A stretch of 64,000 nucleotides of DNA from Dicyema japonicum (Eukaryota > Dicyemida > Rhombozoa > Dicyemidae). Made by a program: the position numbers and the translations under genes. How positions within the stretch are numbered: the stretch's first letter is position 1; each line of letters starts with the position of its first letter. The notes beneath the pieces are model-generated. The model was not told where the DNA came from and ran no database searches. It saw nothing but the letters and a program-made list of their open reading frames with translations. Shown in pieces: positions 36,191 through 47,105 of the stretch. The stretch lies in NCBI GenBank assembly GCA_011109175.1, contig RDEW01000012.1:465693-529692 (forward strand). The letters are read 5' to 3'.

Positions 36191-37700
36191 CTGACAGCCA
36201 GGTTATTCGAGTCATAAATATAAATCGTTTTAATAGGTTTTCTGTCTTGTCTGATGGGTCAGGTGTGTATGTGTTGAAAGGCGTGAATTTTGTATGAGCT
36301 GAGAATACATTTCCTGTCAAGAACTCCGTTGGAGGACTACGTTTAATATTCTCCCAGCCTTATCCATTGAATTCGGTTCTGATGACTATTACAGCTTATT
36401 CGAATGCCAAAGAACTTGTGAAGCGCTGACCAATCCATTTTTTTGAATCTCTTCGCTTCCAATCTGGTCGTTTGGTGGAGTCTTAAAAGGATTGGATTAT
36501 GGTTTTTTAAAAACCGTAACGCAGCTTTATTTTGATATGTTCAGTAAAAGAGTTTCAACGAACTAATTTCTGTGAAATAGGCAGTAGGTTTTTTTTATAA
36601 TAAACATTCAACACGGTCTCTCTCGCAGTCTTCGCGAATCACAATGCAGCCGGAGAAAGTAGGTTTTGGTTCGTGAAGAGAGGCTTAGACTTTGGTATGT
36701 GCATGATCAATGTAGTCTTGTGATAGAAGAAGCTCTAAGTTTGAAGATTTCCTTCTAAAATTTAGTTGTAACTATCAATTAATATATTATTTGAAATTCT
36801 TGTGTTTAATAACAATATAATATGGGGGGATATAGGGAATGCCGCGTCGGTTCGCTGAGAGAAATATCGGGAAATGTTGAGGTCGATACTTAGACAGATT
36901 GGGATCGCCTGGTAGCCTTCCCGCAGTAATACGCATGGGCGAATAGTAACCGACACTACGTTTTTGATTAGATAACCATATTTGGCAGAAATTTTTGAGG
37001 TTACTTAAATTGTGATAAATGTTTTCTTTTTAGGTTCCGTCCCTTTTTTATAATTATTGTGGCATCACTTGATCCACTCAGGATTCCATAAAAAAATGAT
37101 CTTAGTCTCCCCTAATATCACTTCTTGGATAAGTACTCTGTTTTGAATAGACTTTTGTGTGCCTGAATTGATTTGGCTTCTCGATTCTACAATCATGGAA
37201 ACTGAATACACTTTATTAGTCTCTGTTAATCTTTTCTTGGCATATTCCCTAAAAAGGAGACAACCAAAAAGAGGGATAACTGAGCACATTTCACACAAAT
37301 TGTAATAGTGAACACACTCTTACTAGACTACAATAATGTTTGTCCATAATGGACTTTGGTCATGCATAAACATTTGCAGACCAATGATTTAACAACATCA
37401 ACCACTTTTTTTCGCGAGCTAGCTCCCATAGCCAATTTAAGTCTTGTCCCAAAACCATCATTGGTCGTTTACGGAATCGGGTAGCGTTGGAAGATAACAT
37501 TTTTCCAATTTTGACGTAAAGAATCTGATAATAAAAAGTATGAATTTCGTTCGATTGAATTAAAGGCTTTTGGTATATAAATTCTTAGAATTGTTGTCGC
37601 TGTTTTTAATCTTTCGGACATCTCCATTTATGACTCTATACATGGATGTTGATCCTTCGAGGGTGGTATTGTTATTAGTACGTGAACTATGCCACGTGTC
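36191..37700. other. Gene-free stretch with worn S1-like sequence
   Basis: At about 37055-37255 blocks such as GTGGCATCACTTGATCCACT and TGGAAACTGAATACACTTTA are diverged S1 middle and 3' pieces. I recognise no coding gene here. Confidence 0.4.
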
Positions 37701-37704
37701 AACA

Positions 37705-37850
37705 ACGTTAATGTGGCGCTACGTGGCTACTTGAATTTAAGATTTTTGTTTGTTTTTTTCTGTTCCTCCACTTCGTTTTTGGTTCCGGAGAGCTTGAACT
37801 GTTAGTGTGCGTCATGTGGTTCACCATCTCTGGTGGCGCGAGATATAATC
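37705..37850 (+). repeat. SINE S1 5' half, diverged
   Basis: ATGTGGCGCTACGTGGCTAC, TGTTCCTCC and GTGCGTCATGTGGTTCACCA match the head and first middle block of S1. The 3' half is missing. Confidence 0.5.
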
Positions 37851-38084
37851 CTAAATTCGTAAGGCTAATGTTATTCGTAAGGCTAATGTTGAAAAAGAAA
37901 TTTCAATTTACTCATTTGAGGTGCTCATATGGTTTCGCAGATAAAAAATTGAAACAATTGTATTCAAATTTTAATTTTTATGGAATGTTTTGAGTTTAAG
38001 GGCAGCTTTTCGGTTGCCATAGTAATAAGTTAAAGTATTAAAAATTAATGATTGTGACACTGATTAACATTATAAGACATTAGA

Positions 38085-38900
38085 GTTTCTCAACCTTTTT
38101 ACAGGGTTCTCCGATTTGTTTAATAACTTTGTCAGAATGTTCAATAAAATTTGCATAATGTTTAATAAAAAGTTAAATTTTCACTAAAGACAATTTGTTT
38201 GCGGTTAATAAAAATAGATAATTTTGTATAGTATCGATGAGACATGCATCGATTCACAAAAACGATCAATTAAAAATTGTTAAATTCGGAACTGGTATCC
38301 AATAAATTTTTTAACATATACAGTTGTGAATTGTATTTTTGCTTCATACACTTTAATATAATTGAGGAATTTTTTTCGTTTGGAAAATAGTATCGAAAAG
38401 AAAAATTGAATGAACTTTGAGGAATTGAAAAATACAATCCAAAACGTCGGAGAAATTCTAGCAGATGGTTACAACTTAACATTTTTATTAAAGACCGAGA
38501 CATAGCGATAGTTATGGGAAATTACGTTTTATTAAAAATCCTGCTGTGAGGACTGGATTCTTTCGCAGTTTTACCCATTCTAGCTTCAAAATCTAGTCTG
38601 AACGTTACTTCATTTTGATTCAACAAAATTAAAGCATTAGCTAATGAAGAGTTTTAATTTAATGTTTTTTCTGTTAATTATAAAAATAGTTTTTTTTTAT
38701 TAAACATCGTGCAATTTGAAAAATTATGTGATTCATTGACGTGAATAATAATAATTGCAAAAATGCCTTTTAACAACGTAAACGAGTTAAAAGAGATAAA
38801 AAATTTATTTTCACAAAAAAAGTGAATTGACATTTTAACCATAAAACTTTTGGTTGAGGTGGTGACGTCCCTCTTTTGCATTCATGTCGAATACGTGTTT
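38085..38900 (-). mobile_element. Possible hAT remnant
   Basis: AGAGTTTCTCAACCTTTTTA near 38087 resembles hAT ends. Minus-strand ORFs at 38503-38270 and 38881-38678 are AT-rich and lack clear transposase motifs. Low-confidence call from terminus style and orientation. Confidence 0.25.
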
Positions 38901-39079
38901 TAATTATGCTTATTAGTTTTCTACCCTAACCTTCAACGGCACAGGCCTGGTCGAAGAGGCACCAAATATATCTTGAGAAGTATCAATGTTCAGTCTGCTG
39001 TTTCCAACAAACGAAAGTCAGATGAGGACTTGACGAACGTTCTGGAAACTATATATTAATCCTACTCCCATCAGACTGC

Positions 39080-39760
39080 AAATTCTATGGACAGAGTTTC
39101 GCTGTGCACAAGATTTACTTTCCGTATTACTAACACCAGTCCAGAAGGAACCGGACCTGTTGAAAACTTACGTCCTGTAATTCTCATAAACACTCTGCGG
39201 AAGATCCTTGCCCTGATCGTACTTTATAAAGAACCAGTGGAAGGGTACCTGACTCAAACCAGAGTGGGTTCAGGACTGGGAAATCAACAGCTGATGTAGT
39301 ATGATGCCATAGATGGCATTGTGCTATTCAACAAAAATTCCAAAGTTCAAGAATTATTATTTGAAGTGATCTCACCTGATCTTTCACTATCCTTCGAGGA
39401 AAACTCATTGAAGTGTGATGAAAGTTTCCTGGATCAGGACTCGGCACCTTAATACGTGTTGAGAGTGCTTACAAATTGTTAGCTGTTATCAAAAGCAGAT
39501 CAAAGTAGAAAGACTTTTGTAGTAAAGCAATCACTGCATAATAGTTAATATTGTCTCCTGTTCGTTCCATTCTCACACAACTATCTACTTGGCCGGAGGA
39601 TCCCTTCTGCTTTTTGACTAATTCAAATCCCTTTCAGATTACGGAGACTGGACCCCAAAGACATCGACCCGGACTGCAAAATGCAACCCCGTAAATTGAG
39701 TCAACTACCAAGTACGAAAATACGCGGATATGAAGGAAGAACATTGATCAAGATGAATAG
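39080..39760 (+). pseudogene. LINE RT fragment
   Basis: 39087-39299 reads TGPVENLRPVILINTLRKIL then a worn P-V-E-G-Y-L-T-Q-T-R-V-G-S-G-L-G block, the first RT motifs of a non-LTR element (G-P-x-x-N-L-R-P-I-x-L-L; Q-x-G-F-R). The sequence onward to 39760 contains a block shared with 34640-34690. The catalytic box was not found. Confidence 0.55.
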
Positions 39761-40190
39761 AACACGTGGCTGAGATATGAAACTTGCTTATTACTTGCCA
39801 CCTGCTCCTGTTGTCCCTAAGGTGTCTCTCCTATATACCTTAAACACCTACACCCTAAGGCAAAGATCGTGGTAACAAAGTTATATAATTTTATCTCAAT
39901 TGACATAATTCAAAACATCTGGAAAAATACACAGATTACGACAATTTAAAAACGTTAGGGTTCGGAAGATAACCGTAAGATTCTTGATCACACAATGTTT
40001 TTGCTTGCCCATAAGACAATATTTCCAAATTTCTTAAATTTTTCTTTTTGATTGTGCTTTTTTACATTCCGAATGAGTAAATTGCAATAATTTATTGAAA
40101 GAATTCTCGGAGTTCCAGATCTTAGTGATGTTTTTTAACCCCACTTAATTGAAATTATTCAATTTTTAATAACCAAGACTATTCAGATAT
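39761..40190. other. Gene-free AT-rich stretch
   Basis: Nothing recognised on either strand. Confidence 0.4.
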
Positions 40191-40194
40191 ATAC

Positions 40195-40575
40195 TACTCC
40201 ATTTGTAATCAGTGAGATACTTCCTCTTTTGTGGATATATATGCTTCCTTCTTATCAATTCTGTCCTTCCTCTATTTTTTTATTGATACTTCCTCTCCTA
40301 ATTAATTCACATAGAATCAAGAAAAATGGCTGGAAGCTTTTTTTTATGTTTTTCCAAAAACATAAATTTAGTTAACTAACCCCGGTTTCACTAACTTGTA
40401 GAGTTCCAGTAGGAATAATAATAATCAAAAATATATAAAACTGATTTTAAAATAAAAAAAATAAATTAAATTTATTATTATTTAAATTTAATATATTATT
40501 ATTATTATTTAACTTTTTCGTAATAAAATTTAATTATTTGAATAATTGTGTGTTGTTACCTTCTTTCTTTGTTAA
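40195..40575 (+). promoter_or_regulatory. Duplicated upstream region of RING paralogue 2
   Basis: Corresponds to the flank of paralogue 1 (10251-10660). Shared features are spaced ACTTCCTCT and GCTTCCTTC-type blocks, CAATTCTGTCCTTCCTCTA, an AT-rich core, and a conserved run just before the ATG (ATAAAATTT...GAATAATTG...TTTGTTA). It may hold the promoter; no TATA element can be asserted in such AT-rich DNA. Confidence 0.5.
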
Positions 40576-41269
40576 ATGGACATTTCAGAAAACTTAAATT
40601 CTCGACCCCAGAACCCCATTGAAGTGCAGTCGGGTGGCTACATGTGGGATTTCTTCACTCCGGCTATATCTTCTTCTAATTTTGAAAAATACAAATGCTT
40701 TATATGGTGAGTTTTTTTATTAACGCTTTACATTTTAATCATATTTACTAATGTTTAGTTATTTAGTTCACCGCGATCCTGTTAAATGCCAGAACAACCA
40801 CGTGTGCTGCAAAAGCTGCATCTACAATTGGATGATCTCGAATAACTCCCAATGCCTGAACTGTCCCTTCTGCATGGTGAACGGATACTTTGAGCCTGAC
40901 CCGAATATCGAGGCGGAACTGAACAGCTTATATGTTAGCTGTCTCGAGTATCTTTGTGGCTGGACTGGGATGCTGTCCCACTATTATGAGCACGTGCATG
41001 ATGGAGATGTCGTCAAAAAACTTTACGTTCCGGATTTGAAGGAGACTTATGATCGGCAGATAATCAAGTTGTCGAGAAACGAAAATTTGGAACCCGAGGA
41101 CCCTATTATGACTATGATAAGAACGATTCGCGGGTCGATTGTGGTGAGAAGACGTCAGATTGACATAATACGGGCGGCCAGAGAGGGTTGTGAAGTTCCT
41201 CCGAATATGGTCATTTCCAATAACAAAAATCAATTGCTGGTTATCAGACGGTTTACACACTTTAATTAG
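40576..41269 (+). CDS. RING-finger protein, paralogue 2
   Basis: Predicted RING-type E3 ligase of 213 residues. Exon 1 is 131 nt (40576-40706), the 52-nt intron is 40707-40758 with ACTAATGTTTAG at its 3' end, and exon 2 is 511 nt (40759-41269). The intron falls inside the second zinc-binding cysteine codon of CFIC, exactly as in paralogue 1. RING residues: CFIC (41-44), RDPVKCQNNHVCCKSC, CLNCPFC. Then a cysteine/histidine patch (C-L-E-Y-L-C-G-W, H-V-H) and a basic C-terminus with VVRRRQIDIIRAAREG. One member of an inverted pair about 30 kb apart. Both copies keep full open frames despite many substitutions, which suggests selection on protein function. Target unknown. Confidence 0.8.
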
Positions 41270-41719
41270 ATTTACTATTTTGTGAAATATTTATTATAAT
41301 TTTTTGTAATTTTAAAATCAATATGGATTAACTCCATCAGGGGTCTGATTGTGGTTAATTAGTCGGAAGGTATGACGTAGTGTCGTTATCTTTTCAATAT
41401 GACTTATAGTCACCATTCATAAGGGACTCCGAAACCTTTGAATTAAGGCATCAGAAATTTTGTCTCATCAAATTAAAGGATTTTTAATGCAAGTGGATTG
41501 GAAAATTGTTTGAGATAATTCCATGTACCTCCAGTATGCTCGTGCAACTTGCAGGGTTCATGTTAGAATAAGCAGCGTACCCGTTCTCTCCACTAGTCCT
41601 CGAAGTGGGTTTTCACGATTTCAAAAATTGCACGTTTTCTTACTTTTTCCTCTTATTCTGGATAAAAATTTGTGATATTAGAAGGTCTTCGCCTCTGGGA
41701 TAGTGAGAACTGGATACAT
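41270..41719. other. Gene-free stretch
   Basis: Nothing recognised apart from a GAACTGGATACATTTAG piece near 41708 recalling S1. Confidence 0.4.
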
Positions 41720-41897
41720 TTAGTGGTAACTTGTTGCAATTAACAAGTCGTCTGCGTAGGATAATGACAAAATATTTTTGTCCCCGTAATTTGGTAGGTC
41801 GTGGAGGAAAAGATCGAAAAAGGCTCGGAAGAAAGCGGAGAACTTGGGGTACTTTGTTAGGCAGTGATTGTGATCTTGATCTAAGATGACCGCAGGC
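41720..41897 (-). pseudogene. LINE RT fragment, left flank of element B
   Basis: The minus-strand ORF 41926-41720 contains AFFDLFLHDLPNYGDKN and LSLSYADDLLIATS, RT palm motifs. Positions 41783-41897 recur as a diverged direct repeat at 43356-43478 on the far side of the palindromic element. Confidence 0.65.
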
Positions 41898-43357
41898 GAT
41901 CTTTTAATTTTTAAAAATTTTTTCAATACTTGACTTTTTTTCCGCTTGACTTTTTTTCCATTTTTGAAAATTTTTCCCTTATAAATTTTCGAAATTTAGC
42001 GCAAAATGGAAAAAAAGTCAAGTCCGTAATTTCGTTAACGGACTTGACTTTTTTTCCGTTTATAAATTAAGATTTTTATTCATGATCGTTTCATTTTAAA
42101 GTAAGCGAGTTTAGAATAACAAATTATTTAAATAGTTAATTTTGGCTAATGTTAATGCTTTAGTTTGTAATTGCATTAAAATGTCCCGCCACAACTAAAA
42201 CTACACGTGGTGGAAATAAATTCTAAAAATAAAACAGATTTTTTCTACTTTTAAAATTTTTTAAAATGTAATAAACATATGATTTTTATTTAACGTGAAT
42301 CAAGGGATTATTTAATGTGAATCAAAAGAATATTTAATATTCCATGCAATTGCTTTTAGGGCTTCTACTGTTTTAGATTTGTAAGGGATTTTCTTGACTC
42401 GTTTTAGCAATAAGTTTTGTTTCGTTGCACAATTTCATCAGTTTTATTTGACTTTCGTCAAATTCGTGATTGTGAGAAATTCCTTCTTTGGAAAATTCAA
42501 AATTATGATCTGTTCTTAGGCTTCCTCTGCATCTTTGTGAAGATTTTTTCACACATTTAAAAATTATATAGTTTTTTGTCACCGAGTGCTTTGTATACAT
42601 AAAACCCTTAAAACAAATTTTCTTTCCTCCTTTGTTAGTTAATATTATCTCCATTTTGTCTCTTATTTTTGGGCAAGCATAATATTTAAAATATGCCTAA
42701 TTATAACCTTAAAATCCGTATATTGATTAAGTCAAAAAGATTAAACCAAAGCGAAAAAAGTCAAGGTCAAAAAGATTAAACCAAAGCGAAAAAAGTTAAG
42801 TCAATTTTATTATATTAGGAATCCTTGGCCCCCAAGCAGATGAGTTGGTTCGTAAGATCGGCTCCATGATTCAAGCTGTGACCAAGGATCCGCGAGAGAC
42901 TAGTTGGTTCCGAGAACGTATCTCGTTGGCTATTGTTAGGGGAAATAGCATGGCCATTCAGATGCATTAATTTAATTTTTATTCATTTGATAATAAAAAA
43001 AAATTTTATTATTACCTTGAAATTCTTAAATTGATTTAGTCAAAGCGATTATACCAAAGCGGAAAAAAAGTCAAGTCCGTGATTTCGTTAGCGGACTTGA
43101 CTTTTTTTCCATTTTGCGCTAAATTTCGAAAATTTATAAGGGAAAAATTTTCAAAAATAGAAAAAAAGTCAAGCGGAAAAAAAGTCAAGTATTGAAAAAA
43201 TTTTTAAAAATTAAAAGATGCTAGTAGTATCACAAAAATGCGATATAAACTAAAAAAGACGACTTGACTTTTTTTCCGCTTGACTTTTTTTCCCCTTACG
43301 GACTTGACTTTTTTTCCGCTTGACCTTTTTTCCGCTTGAACTTTTTTTCCGCACTCC
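41898..43357. mobile_element. Mutator-like palindromic element, copy B
   Basis: A longer relative of the element at 6421-7365. The right arm (43030-43357) and left arm (41898-42065) are inverted copies containing repeated GGAAAAAAAGTCAAG units, with GCATCTTTTAATTTTT and TTTTGCGCTAAATTTCGAAA blocks. A CAAGTCCG/CGGACTTG palindrome occurs in each arm (about 42020-42052 and 43072-43103). The left arm is shortened by about 70 bp relative to copy A. The centre, absent from copy A, carries a FLYWCH ORF (42373-42654). FLYWCH fingers occur in Mutator-like transposases, so a MULE origin is inferred. No transposase catalytic domain is present. Confidence 0.65.
42373..42654 (-). CDS. FLYWCH zinc-finger ORF inside element B
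   Basis: 93 codons encoding a FLYWCH-type zinc finger: ILTNKGGKKICFKGFMYTK, then YIIFKCVKKSSQRCRGSL, then GISHNHEFDES. This gives the C...C...H-x-H zinc ligands and the N-terminal G-x-x-x-x-x-x-G-F-x-Y pattern of the family. The domain is complete and free of stops but stands alone, without the DDE transposase that normally follows in MULEs. It may be a remnant of the transposase N-terminus or a separately expressed DNA-binding protein. Confidence 0.65.
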   Translation of the reverse strand: MEIILTNKGGKKICFKGFMYTKHSVTKNYIIFKCVKKSSQRCRGSLRTDHNFEFSKEGISHNHEFDESQIKLMKLCNETKLIAKTSQENPLQI

Positions 43358-43530
43358 CGTAATTTGGTAGGTCGTGGAGGAAAAGATTAAAAAGGAAAAG
43401 ATTAAAAAAGATTAAGCGGAGAACTTGGGGTACTCTGTTAGGCAGTAATTGTGATCTTGATCTAAGATGACCGCAGGCAACTCTCTCACGTCGGCTAGCC
43501 ACATAGCACCAAATGACGCCACTAAGAAAA
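43356..43530 (-). pseudogene. LINE RT fragment, right flank of element B
   Basis: The minus strand repeats the NLFLHDLPNYG motif and the sequence upstream of it, including ATCTTAGATCAAGATCACAA. 43356-43478 is the partner of 41783-41897. A short antisense S1-head piece (TGGCGTCATTTGGTGCTATG on the minus strand) follows at 43488-43525. Confidence 0.55.
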
Positions 43531-43843
43531 TAATAATAATAGCCTTTTTCACGCAGCCGTGGTATTAGCTCCGCATAGGCAGGACACATTTTATTTAAGT
43601 AAAGAACAGTTAATTTTAACTAATCGTAAAACTAAGGAATGATCTTGACTTCTATTTTCTTGTGTGTGGATCCTTTCTAGACAATCCAGTTTCGCAGTGA
43701 GAGTCCACTGATGACGGCGTCACTCGTCAAGCCTTTTTAGCATCGTAGATGCGTGGAACCTTCCACCAGGTGAACAGCAGCGAGATTCAAACCCGTAACC
43801 TAAGTCACTTTAGCCCGACACCTAATCACTATGCCACCCGGCT
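43531..43843 (-). repeat. tRNA-derived SINE S2, antisense copy
   Basis: Near full-length. On the minus strand: head GCCGGGTGGCATAGTGATTA, body AGGTTCCACGCATCTACGAT and GACGCCGTCATCAGTGGACT, tail CTGCCTATGCGGAGCTAATA ending in (TTA)n at the left. It lies about 120 bp before the FPGS start codon. Confidence 0.85.
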
Positions 43844-43962
43844 CCACTAGCCACTAGGGTAATAATTAAATAGGAAAGATTAGTGCCTAAGAAGTATGTA
43901 AGTTATTTTAAAATCTGTTTTTGTTTGAATAAAAAAATTGAATTTATAATAAATTATTTTAT

Positions 43963-45523
43963 ATGCGCACGCGATATCTTGTTGATTTAAAGTAATTAAT
44001 CAATTAGAGAGCCATAGAGGTCCTCAATGGCCTTCAAAACACAACTTCCCCCGCATCCTCACGAATTGGTAGTAAAATACCGCGCTCACTCCAACTTTTG
44101 AGTTTTGCAGGAATTGAAGTGTCTTTAAATGCAATAAATCTTAGAAACGACAAATAAATTCCCTTAAATACGTCCACGTAGCTGGAACAAAGGGGAAGGG
44201 CAGTACGTGCGCTTATATTGAGTCAATTCTGAGAAAATGTGGGATGAAGACTGGATTCTGCAGGTTATTTTTGACAGCCATTTCAGTTCACCTCATCTAG
44301 TAGAGGTTAGGGAGAGGATCAGAATAAATGGGGACCCTCTCCCACACGAAGTGTTTGCAGACTACTTCATGGAGTTCTACGAAAAGGTCCAGTCTCTATT
44401 CGAGGAGATCTTGGCTACGCTCAAGTCTTAACGATGCTGGCATTTTACGTCTTCATCATGGAATCTGTGGATGTCGCTGTTTTGGAGGTCGGAATTGGCG
44501 GAGATATGACTTTACTAACATAATTGAGTATCCCCCTTAAATATGTGGCTTTCCTAAGGTTAGTGGAATAACTCTCCTCGACTTTGATCACTGCAATGTG
44601 CTCGGGGATAATATCAGGGACATTGCCTTCCAAAGGGTGGCATTATTAAAGTATTACGGTACTTATTTCTAAGTCACGGACACCGGTTTTTACGGTTCCG
44701 CAATTTTACCAGGAAACAACTCACGTCCTTCGGAGGTGTTGTGAGGAGGTGGGGAGTCGGTTAAGAGTGGTCCCTGTTATGGAGGAGATTCGAAGTGGGA
44801 TTGACCTCGGATTCGGGGACCATATTCTAAAAATAAACGCCTCCTTGGCGGTGAAGATGTGTGAGTCCTTTCTGGGAGAAGATTTTGGGGATTCGAGGCT
44901 CCCAAGTGAGTTCTATGAGGGATTGACCACGTGTGTGTGGCCTGGGCGCTATCAAGTCTTTGAAAGGGGTCCAACGACTTTTTACGTGGACGGAGCTCAC
45001 ACACCCCTTAGCATTCAGGTAGAGACTGCCTGTTATTGTAGGCTTTGGTGGATTCCTACAGAAGAGTATTCGTGAAGCCCGCCAATTTGACGTTTGTCGA
45101 GGTTTTTGATCTTTAGTAAGGTTTTGGTCCTTTGGGTATCAGGAAGTAGAGATCCCGACCTTATGTTATCTCCGTTGGTGGTATTTATTGAGGTCCCTTA
45201 TGTAGGCTTGTGATTTCGACCACGTTATATGTACTTCTCCGTTTTCTGGCTATGATGGTTTTATAGGTTGTTTGATTAAATGATTGGGAGATGTTCTCAA
45301 TTTGAAGGCGGACTTGACTGGCGTTGGTAGGAAGACCGAGTCTATTAAAGAGTCCTGGAATAAGCTGAGAGGAGGGTCAGGACATAGTCTGGTGACCTCG
45401 ATCCCTTCTTTTGCTGAGGCGATGGAGTTTATGGAGTCGATAGTTTCCCGATGTGACTCACACGTGGTCGTGACTGGGAGTTTGTACCTTGTTGGGGCTT
45501 TCACAAGATATTTGAACTCATGA
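43963..45523 (+). CDS. FPGS: Folylpolyglutamate synthase (frame breaks present)
   Basis: ATP-dependent ligase that adds glutamates to folates, retaining them in cytosol and mitochondria. The start ATG at 43963 gives MRTRYL then, after a 27-nt intron (43981-44007), [10 protein letters not shown], as in the family N-terminus. Motifs in order: [19 protein letters not shown] (P-loop, 44184-44204), [32 protein letters not shown] then [48 protein letters not shown] then GAHTPLS, SGSRDPD, and [14 protein letters not shown]. Other GT...AG introns: 44119-44144, 44264-44286, 44651-44673, 45019-45041, 45096-45120, 45178-45205, 45267-45290; a 19-nt one at 44545-44563 is tentative. Four places need one extra base to keep frame: about 44390-44430, after EVGIGG (about 44503), in the C run near 44531, and before GGIIK (about 44636). 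Either assembly deletions or early decay. Confidence 0.85.
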
Positions 45524-46125
45524 AATCAGCTTTTTCTAATAAAGTTTTTTTATTATTTGTGTGAGTTGATGGCACGTGGTTAGGTTTTGTCGTGGGTGGT
45601 TATTTCCTTGGGATGTTTTTCGGATAAATCTTCACGTTTGGACGCACCGGTTGTCACGTGTTTGAGAAATTCGTATTTACAACACTACATTAAGTAAATT
45701 GGATTCCTGTCTCGTATCCTTGGCGATTGCAAAATTACCTCTTTATTTGGCACGCCTGATTGATTTATGAAACCGTCTTCTCTCTGAAGTTACCATCCAA
45801 ATACAATATATATAATTCAAAGTATAGTTGATGATGTCATATTTCAGATAGTGTTTAACAAATAACCTTGTTCTATTAGTCTCCAGTTTGATGAATCGAC
45901 TGTATCATCAATTTGTCAACTGGTCGCTTACCTCTGTTTTTTTGAGATTGTAACTTTTACGATTTATTCCACCTCTTGAGTCCGACCTCTTATACTCTTA
46001 GACTATTTGGATTGAACCTGATTCTCTGTCGTGATTTGAACAGAATATATTTTCATTGGCTGCTATCCCAACTGGCTGAGTGCCTTGGAGAGTATATCCT
46101 GTAGTCCCTAGGCTGAATAATTATT
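45524..46125. other. Intergenic stretch after FPGS
   Basis: AATAAAG at 45538 could be the FPGS poly(A) signal. No conserved coding sequence is seen. A short reading near 46040 (YIFIGCYPNWLSALES) might be an exon of the next candidate. Confidence 0.35.
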
Positions 46126-46129
46126 CTTA

Positions 46130-46541
46130 CCAATCAGGATGCTCAAATTATGATCCTAATCAGAAGAAAAGACAGTCTAACTTACATATATGTCGTTGTG
46201 TGTCCCTAAGTGGCCGGTATCTCCCATGGAGTCCCCATATTGTTTCTAAAGCTATCAAAACCCGACTACGTTGGTACTCAGAAGACATCAATGTGTTACT
46301 CTTTTTTCTTCCACCAAAACTTTTTGAATGGAGATTGTCTTGCTTTTAGTGTTCAGTTATCTGATTTTGTAGCGCAATGTTTTTCCGTCTAAAAGACTTC
46401 CAATTCGAAGCTACCCTCGACGTCTTGATCCTCACCAGAAAGAGAAATTCACAGAAAAGAACCCAGATTGAAGACAGAGACTGTCTGCCTATCTACGATC
46501 ATCTACGATCAATAAAGGACCACCAGTCAAATATATTTTAA
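46130..46541 (+). CDS. Candidate mini-intron gene, unrecognised
   Basis: The most protein-like part is the 3' end, 46367-46541: MFFRLKDFQFEATLDVLILT followed by a charged tail (RKRNSQKRTQIEDRD...) ending at a TAA. A 24-nt GT...AG sequence (about 46349-46372) could be the intron joining it to an upstream frame ending FEWRLSCF. Upstream frames (46080-46348) are open in two alternatives, and I cannot choose. No family is recognised; it could also be part of a retroposon. Confidence 0.25.
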
Positions 46542-46810
46542 ACAGCGACTAAATAATTTCTAATGATTTATTTCAGGTTGGGGACTTCAAGTTAGAAAAT
46601 CGAAAAAATAAAATTTATCCAAAGCTTTATTCGCAGGAAATTTCGTAACATAACATCAGACGTTCAAACTTAATAGAAACTCCGTTAATCAAGCAATCTT
46701 CAAACATTTTTTTTGAAAGTTACCCCAATATTTCAAATTCTGAAGCTATCAGAGGAATCAATCCAACCCCCAAAATTATATTTCTATTGAAGATATCGAC
46801 CTCATTTCAT
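46542..46810. other. Gene-free AT-rich stretch
   Basis: Nothing recognised. Confidence 0.4.
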
Positions 46811-46814
46811 AAAT

Positions 46815-47105
46815 TATTATTGTTTAGAACCCCGGGATCACCGAGAAAGAAAGACAGTTAGGTAATCCCAGTTCCCGTAATCAAACGAGCAATCCAAGTC
46901 TGTGGTCTCCTATTGTTTCCACTACCGTGTGAAAAGCCTTCTCTCATCCCTGCAGAGGAATCCGATTGGGGAGGGAAACTTCCTAACCAATCGACTTTTT
47001 TTTCTCGGAAAAGGACAGGCTAAGCGAGTTTCCGTCCTCCTTACAGACCTGAAAGAATCCGGTTCCGCAACTACGGGTCGCAGCTTTCGTAAGGGGATTA
47101 ACCGT
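46815..47105 (-). pseudogene. LINE 3' end, antisense
   Basis: Reverse-strand relative of 4370-4670: on the minus strand it shares the tail CTCGGTGATCCCGGGGTT and a preceding AACTGGGATTACC, and it has GAAGTTTCCCTCCCCAATCG where the other copy has the corresponding LINE C-terminal frame. No RT portion is present. Confidence 0.5.

Noticed and set aside
43963-45523. Reading FPGS as several separate small genes
   Set aside because: The pieces are collinear with one known protein, and most junctions have GT...AG borders of 23-28 nt.
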